Shown: in pieces, positions 58,095-64,000 of the stretch | How positions within the stretch are numbered: position 1 is the first letter of the stretch | How the letters are laid out: every line of letters starts with the position of its first letter | Origin: Denitromonas iodatirespirans | GTDB lineage: Bacteria > Pseudomonadota > Gammaproteobacteria > Burkholderiales > Rhodocyclaceae | Assembly (NCBI RefSeq): GCF_018524365.1 | Contig: NZ_JAEKFT010000018.1 | Location: 1-64,000 of the forward strand | Reading direction: 5' to 3' | DNA length: 64,000 nt | Program-made: the position numbers and the translations under genes | The notes under the pieces: model-generated | What the model saw: the letters and a program-made list of their open reading frames with translations, nothing else | Told to the model about the DNA's origin: nothing | Database searches by the model: none

Positions 58095-58718
58095 ATGAGG
58101 CCGGCACAGACTGCGGTCGCTTACGATCGCATTGCCGGGCACTGGGATTGCCCGGCCTTCGATGGCAGCGATGGCATTGCGCAACATGAACGGGCCTTGC
58201 GCTTCCTCGCCAGGCCCGGCACTGCGCTGGATATCGGCTGTGGCAGCAGTGGCCGCATCATGGGGCTGCTGCTGAGCCGGGGGTTTGTGGCCGAGGGGCT
58301 GGATCTGTCGCAGGAGATGCTGCGGCGTGCTCGCAAACATCATCCGGCGCAACGCTTCTACCACGCTGATGTGTGCGAATGGACGTTTCCGACGCGCTAC
58401 GATTTCATTTCCGCGTGGGACAGCCTTTGGCATGTACCTTTGCACCAGCAGCTTCAGGTGCTGCACAAAATCTGCGATGGGCTGGTGCCTGGGGGCGTGC
58501 TGATTTTCACCACGGGGGGCGTCGAGCAGGCGGATGAAGTGACCAATCCGTGTTTCGGTGAGCCGCTCTACCACGCGGCGCCGGGCATTCCTGCCCTATT
58601 GCGCACGCTGGACGCAGCCGGTTGTGCCTGCCGGCATCTGGAATACGACCAGCACCCCGCCAACCACGTGTTCGTGATCGCGCAGCGCCGCAGTGCGCTC
58701 GACCGGCCCGAGGCTTAG
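58095..58718 (+). CDS. Class I SAM-dependent methyltransferase
   Basis: ATG 58095 after GGGAGGG gives 207 residues with the SAM motif ALDIGCGSSGRI, acidic loop EGLDLSQEMLRRAR, and motif IV-like FISAWDSLWHVPL. It is a generic small-molecule type methyltransferase; the substrate is unknown. Alternative starts at 58041 (TTG) or 58074 add residues without a ribosome-binding site. Its end overlaps the next, convergent gene by four bases. Confidence 0.88.
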   Translation: MRPAQTAVAYDRIAGHWDCPAFDGSDGIAQHERALRFLARPGTALDIGCGSSGRIMGLLLSRGFVAEGLDLSQEMLRRARKHHPAQRFYHADVCEWTFPTRYDFISAWDSLWHVPLHQQLQVLHKICDGLVPGGVLIFTTGGVEQADEVTNPCFGEPLYHAAPGIPALLRTLDAAGCACRHLEYDQHPANHVFVIAQRRSALDRPEA

Positions 58719-59653
58719 GCCACCCGCGCCGGCGGACAGGCAGGTTCGGCCCAGCGTGCGGCGAAGGCGTCGCACTTCTCGATGAATTCGCGCGTGCTCT
58801 TGGGCATCGGCACCCGGGCGCGGGTGATGTAGATCAGCAGGGAGGTGCCGGCGCGCAGCAGCTCCAGACCGGTGTCGGCATTGCGGATCTGGCTGCGGAC
58901 CGGGCGGGCCGGCAGCTGGGGCGTGAAGCGGTTCATCTTCTCGCCAGCCACCACGAAGGCCGGCCAGATGTCGAAAATGGCCGGATCGGTGCGCAGCGTC
59001 TCGCACTTCTCGCGTGCGGCCTCGGCGTACTCGTGGATCAGCGGCTCGATGCCGGCGAAGATGCCGTTGCTGGTGAAGGCGCGGATCATCGCTGCGGCGA
59101 TCTTGTCGATGTCGCGCATCGACTGGGCAATCTTGATGTAGCGGCTCTCGTAGAAATCTTCGATGGGGATCGAGAAGGCGCGGAAAGGCTCGCCCCACAA
59201 CTCGTCGATGCCTTCCTCGCCGCTGATGTGATTGACCAGGCGACCCAGTTCGAGCGCCTTCTGCAAACAGGAGCCGCACTGGCGCATGAGCGGGTTTTCC
59301 TGGCCGATGTCGACGCCCAGCGCCTGCAGTTCGACCAGCTTGGTGAAGATGTCGGCGGCGCGATTGAACAGGGCGCCGGCCAGCATGCCGCCCTTGACCC
59401 GGCGCATGGCTTCGTCGGTTTCGGCCTCGAAGGACTCGCGCGCGGCTTCCAGGCGGAAGCCGGGGATGTTGATACCGTGTTCGACGTGATTGAACAGCCG
59501 GCGGGTCAGTGCCCCGATCAGCTTCTTCTTGGCGGCGAGCGTGTCCTCCGGCGGATCGTAGACCTTGATCCAGTAGCCTCCGTAGTACACCCGCAATCGA
59601 TTGTTGATGACTCGCCGGGTCCCCTCGGCGAGGTTCTCGTCCATCTGTGGCAT
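58715..59653 (-). CDS. Conserved-looking hypothetical protein, 312 residues
   Basis: I do not recognise a family. The protein is soluble, mixed helical and acidic, without signal peptide or membrane segment. Visible parts are RRVINNRLRVYYGGYWIKVY near the start, a helical part with LMRQCGSCLQKALELG (two cysteines, CGSC) and the DFYESRYIKIAQSMRDIDKI helix region. The start ATG 59653 has an in-frame ATG four codons on. It is single, transcribed against the methyltransferase gene. Long, well-formed helices and normal codon use argue that it is real. Confidence 0.78.
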   Translation of the reverse strand: MPQMDENLAEGTRRVINNRLRVYYGGYWIKVYDPPEDTLAAKKKLIGALTRRLFNHVEHGINIPGFRLEAARESFEAETDEAMRRVKGGMLAGALFNRAADIFTKLVELQALGVDIGQENPLMRQCGSCLQKALELGRLVNHISGEEGIDELWGEPFRAFSIPIEDFYESRYIKIAQSMRDIDKIAAAMIRAFTSNGIFAGIEPLIHEYAEAAREKCETLRTDPAIFDIWPAFVVAGEKMNRFTPQLPARPVRSQIRNADTGLELLRAGTSLLIYITRARVPMPKSTREFIEKCDAFAARWAEPACPPARVA

Positions 59654-59747
59654 CGCGCAACGGCCGTAGACCGCCCTAATACTATCGAGCAGTGCAGTCT
59701 AGTACAAAGGTCGTAGCTTGTGCAGCGCAAAAAGGATAAACGGTCGT

Positions 59748-60281
59748 TTAGGTCCCGCGTCGTGCCTGCAAGCGCTGGTGCCGTTTCCGGAGAATATGCC
59801 ATCGCCATAGGGTGTGCGTGGCCGCATAGCCCACCACAGCGCCGACTATAGCCATCAGTAGCATGCCCAGCAGCAGCGGTTGTCCGATGCCGGACAGCCA
59901 GGTCCACGCGTTGGCGAACCAGGCGCCGAGGCTTTCGTGGACGGGGGGCGTGGCCGCCTCCGGATGCGGGGCGATGCCCAGCAGCCGGGCGCCCAGTTGG
60001 TAGGCAAAGTAGTACAGCGGCGCGTAGGTGAAGGGGTTGCTGATCAGCGTGCTGACCGCGGCGATCCACAGGTTGGCGCGCAGCGACAGCGAGACGATCA
60101 CCGCTGCCGGGATCTGCGCCACCGGAATCATCAGCCCGAAGAAAGCGCCGATCGCCACCGCCCGGGCCACCGTGCGGCGGTTGATCCGCCACAGCGACGG
60201 ATCATGCAGCCGCGGGCCCAGCCAGCGCAGCAGGCGGTGGCCCTTGATGCTTTCGTGGGAGGGCAGGAAGCGGTGGATCAT
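59748..60281 (-). CDS. DUF2062 membrane protein
   Basis: The 177-residue protein belongs to DUF2062: FLPSHESIKGHRLLRWLGPR at the start, AIGAFFGLMIPVAQIPAAV and LISNPFTYAPLYYFAYQLG as conserved membrane segments. About four hydrophobic helices are seen (50-70, 75-90, 105-120 and 140-160). The N-terminus is basic and cytoplasmic. Function is unknown. ATG 60281 is the family's usual start. Confidence 0.9.
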   Translation of the reverse strand: MIHRFLPSHESIKGHRLLRWLGPRLHDPSLWRINRRTVARAVAIGAFFGLMIPVAQIPAAVIVSLSLRANLWIAAVSTLISNPFTYAPLYYFAYQLGARLLGIAPHPEAATPPVHESLGAWFANAWTWLSGIGQPLLLGMLLMAIVGAVVGYAATHTLWRWHILRKRHQRLQARRGT

Positions 60282-60481
60282 CGGCAGGTCCGGTTGAACG
60301 TACGGTGGCGACTATGTGGTGGCGAGGCGGCGAAATCAAGGGGCCGACAGCCTCCCTAGCAGAGGGCGCCGACCCGTGGCCATGCCGCCGCGCTGCGCGC
60401 TGGATGATAGCCGAGAACGCAGGGGCGCCGGCGGTGGGGCAACGCCCCCTCGGTGCCGGGTGCGGTGAGAGGCCGGGGACC

Positions 60482-60934
60482 CTACAACAGATCGGGCGGC
60501 ACCACGGTGCGCAGTACGGTCTGGGTTTCGCCGTCGCGCACGCGGTTGGTGAACCACCACAGCGACCCTTTCTTGATGGTCCAGTCGGCCTCATGGCCGG
60601 ACAGCAGCAAGGCGGCCAGCTGACCGAGCGCCGGCTGGTGGCCGACCAGCAGGGCCGCGCCGCGCCCCTCGGGCCAACCGGTGGCAGCGAGGATGTCGGC
60701 CACGCCCTTGTCCGGTGCCAGCGCCGGCACGATCTCGAAGTCGTCGGCGAAGGCGCTGGCCGTCTGGCGGGTGCGCAGCGCCGGGCTGACCAGCACGCGC
60801 AGGTGCTTGGGGCGGTTGTCGGTGAGCCACTGGGCGACCTTGCGCGCCTGCTTCTGGCCGCGCTCGGTGAGCGCTCGGGTCAGGTCGGGAGTGCCGTCTA
60901 CGGCTTCGGCATGGCGCCACAACAACAAATCCAT
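60482..60934 (-). CDS. sixA: Phosphohistidine phosphatase SixA
   Basis: ATG 60934 behind GAGGACACC gives 150 residues with the RHG-type motif LLLWRHAEA and the second histidine in VGHQPALG. SixA removes phosphate from histidine, for example on NPr or ArcB-like kinases. It is 22 bp downstream of the CYTH-CHAD gene and is probably in one transcript with it, a frequent pairing. Confidence 0.93.
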   Translation of the reverse strand: MDLLLWRHAEAVDGTPDLTRALTERGQKQARKVAQWLTDNRPKHLRVLVSPALRTRQTASAFADDFEIVPALAPDKGVADILAATGWPEGRGAALLVGHQPALGQLAALLLSGHEADWTIKKGSLWWFTNRVRDGETQTVLRTVVPPDLL

Positions 60935-60956
60935 GGTGTCCTCGTCAGGATGGGCG

Positions 60957-62468
60957 TCAGCGGCTCGCGCGCCACGGGGTCTTGCCGCTGAGCAGGGTGT
61001 CGATTTCGAGCAGCGCACGGCGTCGCGTGCGGGCATATTGGCGGGCATGCCAGCCGATGACGAAATGGGCCGGGCCGCCCAGGTCGGGCTGGACGTCGGC
61101 CCAGTCGAGCATCCGGGTCCGGGCGATGGCTGCGTCGTTCAGGTAGCCCAGATCGGTCTGCGCCTGGCGCAGTGCGGACAGGTAGTGCTTGATGGGTTTG
61201 CCGTCGAACAGCGGGCGGAAGAATTCAAGGCCGTAGCGCAGTTGCTTCAGGCTCACCCGCAGCTGGTGCAGGTGCTCCGGGTCCAGGATGTCGGCATTGG
61301 CAAAGCGCTTGCGGGCTCGCTTGCGCAAGGCGCTCAGTTGCAGACGGGCGAAGGCGGTCAGGTCGGCGGCGGCATTGAGCGCGTTGCCGTCGAGGCAATG
61401 GAGCTCGGCGGTGAAGGCGAGCAGGCGCTGGCCATGATCGGCATGGGTCAGACGTTCGCGGGCGCTGGCGCGCGCCGCATCGCGCACGCCGCTCGCATGC
61501 TCGCGCAGCGCGTCGAGCAAGCCGGCGGCCATCAGCGGCTCGGGCTCGGCCGGCGCGAGGATATCGGCCAGCATCACGTCGATGTCGCGGGTGTTGCCCA
61601 GGTCGGCCGCGGTGTCGCGCAGCACCTCGGACCAGCGGTCGACGAAGGCCTCGGGCAGGGCCGGGCGGAACAGGCGCAGCATGCAGCGCAGGCGGCGCAG
61701 GGCGATGCGCATCTGATGGACGTATTCCGGCTCGTCATGTGCCAGCGCACCGAGGGTGTTGTGCTGCCATTGCTGCAAGGCATCGAAGGCCAGGGCGCGA
61801 AAGGCGTCGAGAGGCGACTGGCCGGCGTCGATGACGGATTTTCCGGCCGGGCGCGGGGTGTCCGGTTGACCGAGGAACAGCCGGTAGCCGCGCTCGGCCT
61901 TGCTGCGGTCGCTGGGGATCAGCGGCGCGCGCTCGGCCAGCGTGCCGGCCAGCGCGAACAGGTCCTGCGCCGTGCCGCGCACCAGTTCGAGCTCGACCTC
62001 GCAGATGGCTTCGCTGGCGGCGCCGGCCTCGATCCGGCCCTGGTCGATCATCATCAGGATCTCGACCTCGGGCGCGGGGGTGAGGCGGCGGGTTTCGCGC
62101 TTGAAGGTGGTGGTGAACACCGGCTGGATCTGGTCGGCCATCGCCTCGAGCCGTTGGCGCAGGGCCGGCACGTCGATCGGGCTGAAATCGAACTCGCCCA
62201 GGAAAGGGTGCTCCCACTCCGGCCGTGACGACAGGCCGCCGACCGAACTGGCGGCGCATTTGATGGTTTGCAGCCAGGCCTTGCCCTGCTTGCGCGTGCG
62301 CACCGCGATGCGCGCCTTGTGCAGGGCCAGTTCGGGGGTGTCGTAGTAGGTGTTGACCAGGGTCTGCGCGTTGCCGAGCTTTTCGGCGGCCATCACCTGG
62401 GGATGCCGGCGCAGTGCGCGGATCGCGTCGGGGGCGAGGGCCAGTTTGAGTTCGGTTTCGGTACTCAT
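60957..62468 (-). CDS. CYTH and CHAD domain protein (polyphosphate/phosphate-linked)
   Basis: From ATG 62468 the 503-residue protein has an N-terminal CYTH domain (about 1-200, starting TETELKLAL and with YYDTPELALHKARIAVR) and a C-terminal CHAD domain (about 215-500) rich in conserved histidines (HQMRIALRRLRCMLR, LHQLRVSLKQLRYGLEFF). CYTH enzymes are triphosphatases and CHAD domains bind polyphosphate, so an inorganic polyphosphate or triphosphate role is likely. SixA follows directly. Confidence 0.94.
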   Translation of the reverse strand: MSTETELKLALAPDAIRALRRHPQVMAAEKLGNAQTLVNTYYDTPELALHKARIAVRTRKQGKAWLQTIKCAASSVGGLSSRPEWEHPFLGEFDFSPIDVPALRQRLEAMADQIQPVFTTTFKRETRRLTPAPEVEILMMIDQGRIEAGAASEAICEVELELVRGTAQDLFALAGTLAERAPLIPSDRSKAERGYRLFLGQPDTPRPAGKSVIDAGQSPLDAFRALAFDALQQWQHNTLGALAHDEPEYVHQMRIALRRLRCMLRLFRPALPEAFVDRWSEVLRDTAADLGNTRDIDVMLADILAPAEPEPLMAAGLLDALREHASGVRDAARASARERLTHADHGQRLLAFTAELHCLDGNALNAAADLTAFARLQLSALRKRARKRFANADILDPEHLHQLRVSLKQLRYGLEFFRPLFDGKPIKHYLSALRQAQTDLGYLNDAAIARTRMLDWADVQPDLGGPAHFVIGWHARQYARTRRRALLEIDTLLSGKTPWRASR

Positions 62469-62679
62469 GAGGGCCACATTATCCTTTCCGTTTCGTGACA
62501 GTTTGATGAGCGTGTCCGGGTGGGCGTCGGGCGCCATTCGAGAGAATACGCCCGTCCTGCGCGCGGCGGATGCGTCGGCCGGGCGTGACGGGAGGGGCCG
62601 GCGGATTGTCGGCCGGCGCGGCGCGGTGGGGTTGTACGCGGGCCGGCGGCCCGGGCCGGGGGGCTTCGTTCGGTGGTGC

Positions 62680-63165
62680 TCAGTCCGCGTCGGCGCGCCA
62701 GTGCCCCGACTTGCCGCCCTGTTTTTCCAGCAGGCGGATGCCGTCCATGACCATGCCGCGATCGACGGCCTTGCACATGTCGTAGATGGTGAGCAGGCCG
62801 ACCTGCACGGCGGTGAGCGCTTCCATCTCCACCCCGGTGCGGCCGACGGTTTCGGCGGTGGCGGTGCAGGTGATCCGGTGGGCCGCGGCGTCGAGCGCGA
62901 AGTCGACGGTGACGCGCGTAAGCGGGATCGGGTGGCACAGCGGGATCAGCTCGGCGGTGCGCTTGGCGCCCTGGATGGCGGCGATGCGGGCGATGCCGAT
63001 CACGTCGCCCTTCTTGGCGGTGCCGGCGGCGATCATGGCGAAGGTGTCGGGGGCCATCGAAATGCGGCCTTCGGCCACACCGATGCGGCGGGTTTCCGCC
63101 TTGGCGCCGACGTCGACCATATGGGCCTGGCCGTCGGCGTCGAAATGGGTAAAGCCTTGCGTCAT
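62680..63165 (-). CDS. moaC: Cyclic pyranopterin monophosphate synthase
   Basis: The 161-residue protein is full length for Moa[71 protein letters not shown] and the terminal [11 protein letters not shown]. It makes cyclic pyranopterin monophosphate, the first stable molybdopterin precursor, from the MoaA product. It is divergent from the M48 protease gene with 56 bp between starts. Confidence 0.97.
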   Translation of the reverse strand: MTQGFTHFDADGQAHMVDVGAKAETRRIGVAEGRISMAPDTFAMIAAGTAKKGDVIGIARIAAIQGAKRTAELIPLCHPIPLTRVTVDFALDAAAHRITCTATAETVGRTGVEMEALTAVQVGLLTIYDMCKAVDRGMVMDGIRLLEKQGGKSGHWRADAD

Positions 63166-63221
63166 GGGGCGTTCGCCGCTGCTGCGGAACTGTTGAAAGG
63201 CGCGGGTATCATAGCACCACC

Positions 63222-64000
63222 ATGATGAAACGAATCCTAGCCTTCGGGCTCAGTGCGGTGCTCTCGGTGCAGAGCGTGGCGGCCGGTTTGCCGGATCTCG
63301 GCGAGTCGTCGGCGGCGGATCTGTCGCCGGCGCTCGAGCGGCGCATCGGCGAGCAGGTGATCCGCGAAATTCGCTGGCGCGAGCCCTCGTATCTCGACGA
63401 TCCGCAAATCGAGTCCTACCTCTCCGGGCTGGGCAACCGCCTGGTGACGGCCAGCAAGAGCGGCGGCAGTTTCCAGTTCTTTGCCCTGCGCGACCCGACG
63501 CTCAACGCCTTTGCCATGCCCGGTGGCTACATCGGCGTGCACACCGGGCTGATCCTGTCGGCGCGCAGCGAGTCCGAACTGGCCTCGGTGCTGGCGCATG
63601 AAATTGCCCACGTCGAGCAGCGTCACATTGCCCGGCTGGTCGGCAAGCAGAGCCAGTCGAGCCTGATCATGCTGGCCTCGCTGCTGGTGGCGGTGCTGGC
63701 CGCGCGCAGCAGCGACCAGGTGGCACAGGCCGCGGTGGCAGGCGGTACGGCGGCCGGCATCCAGAACCAGCTCGGCTACACCCGCGAGTTCGAGCGTGAG
63801 GCCGACCGCATCGGCCTGCAGACTCTCGACGCCGCCGGTTTCGATACCCGCGACATGGCCAACTTCTTCGAGCGTCTGCAGCGCGAAACCCGGCTCTACG
63901 AGAACAACGCGCCGGCCTACCTGCGTACCCACCCGCTGACCACCGAGCGCATCGCCGACATGTCCAACCGGGTCGAAGGCGCGCGCTACCGGCAGGTGGC
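63222..64000 (+). CDS. M48-family metalloprotease, BepA-like (3' truncated)
   Basis: About 260 residues are present. A short signal peptide (about 1-20, ending VAA) is followed by a BepA/YfgC-like N-terminal part ([19 protein letters not shown]) and the M48 domain with [10 protein letters not shown] as zinc site, [16 protein letters not shown] before it, and the third ligand in [14 protein letters not shown]. BepA-type proteases assist outer-membrane protein assembly and degrade misfolded LptD. The expected C-terminal TPR part is outside the window. ATG 63225 is an alternative start. Confidence 0.93.
   Translation, partial: MMKRILAFGLSAVLSVQSVAAGLPDLGESSAADLSPALERRIGEQVIREIRWREPSYLDDPQIESYLSGLGNRLVTASKSGGSFQFFALRDPTLNAFAMPGGYIGVHTGLILSARSESELASVLAHEIAHVEQRHIARLVGKQSQSSLIMLASLLVAVLAARSSDQVAQAAVAGGTAAGIQNQLGYTREFEREADRIGLQTLDAAGFDTRDMANFFERLQRETRLYENNAPAYLRTHPLTTERIADMSNRVEGARYRQV

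Overview
The window is high-GC, densely coded bacterial chromosome. The gene content suggests a betaproteobacterium close to the Azoarcus/Thauera group: an ETF and ETF-ubiquinone oxidoreductase pair, a BenE-type benzoate transporter, a PEP-CTERM protein, a diheme cytochrome c peroxidase and a cobN-chlI-chlD type cobalamin locus. That placement is inferred from gene content and base composition; no rRNA lies in the window. I found no tRNA, rRNA, CRISPR array, insertion sequence or phage gene.

Layout. 1-3971: end of etfA, a DHA2-type MFS exporter, ETF-QO and a small membrane protein. 4036-11801: an accessory block. It starts with a decayed 3' copy of an M1-peptidase gene (4036-4450), whose intact homologue begins at 11802 in the same orientation, so a 7.3 kb segment sits between direct repeats. 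The segment carries three regulators (HxlR, AraC, LysR) and redox or detoxification genes: SDR, Tat-exported isochorismatase-like hydrolase, glutaredoxin, DUF1348, NrtS-like protein, PPOX-ferredoxin reductase fusion and AhpD-like protein. This is the most island-like part of the window. 11802-20489: M1 peptidase, divergent ChaN-PDZ protein with an overlapping ABC ATPase/FtsX permease/AttH operon, and a Pro/Gly-rich PEP-CTERM protein. 20640-36823: mixed housekeeping and stress genes (RlmN/Cfr-like methylase, lipoprotein, serine dehydratase-like enzyme, exported MsrA, chemoreceptor, PduO-type adenosyltransferase, alaS, threonine aldolase, NUDIX, benE with a divergent XRE-cupin regulator, Fur-family regulator, ccpA).

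37670-50590: a cobalamin locus bracketed by two cobalamin riboswitches on opposite strands. The forward one precedes a tightly overlapping operon: cobO, btuF-C-D-like transporter, DUF1636, cobW, cobN, chlI, chlD-like and a CbiM-like permease. The reverse one precedes cobB, which converges on that operon. The genes cover uptake of corrinoid or cobalt, cobalt insertion, a,c-amidation and adenosylation, presumably repressed by adenosylcobalamin.

50660-64000: housekeeping genes, including an HDOD protein, phosphomannomutase, an ilvE-zf-CHCC-NTF2-yheT operon, nudJ-like, mnmA, a methyltransferase, an unrecognised 312-residue protein, DUF2062, sixA with a CYTH-CHAD protein, moaC and a truncated M48 metalloprotease.

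Almost every gene start was re-chosen from ribosome-binding sites and protein family length; alternative starts are stated where they matter.
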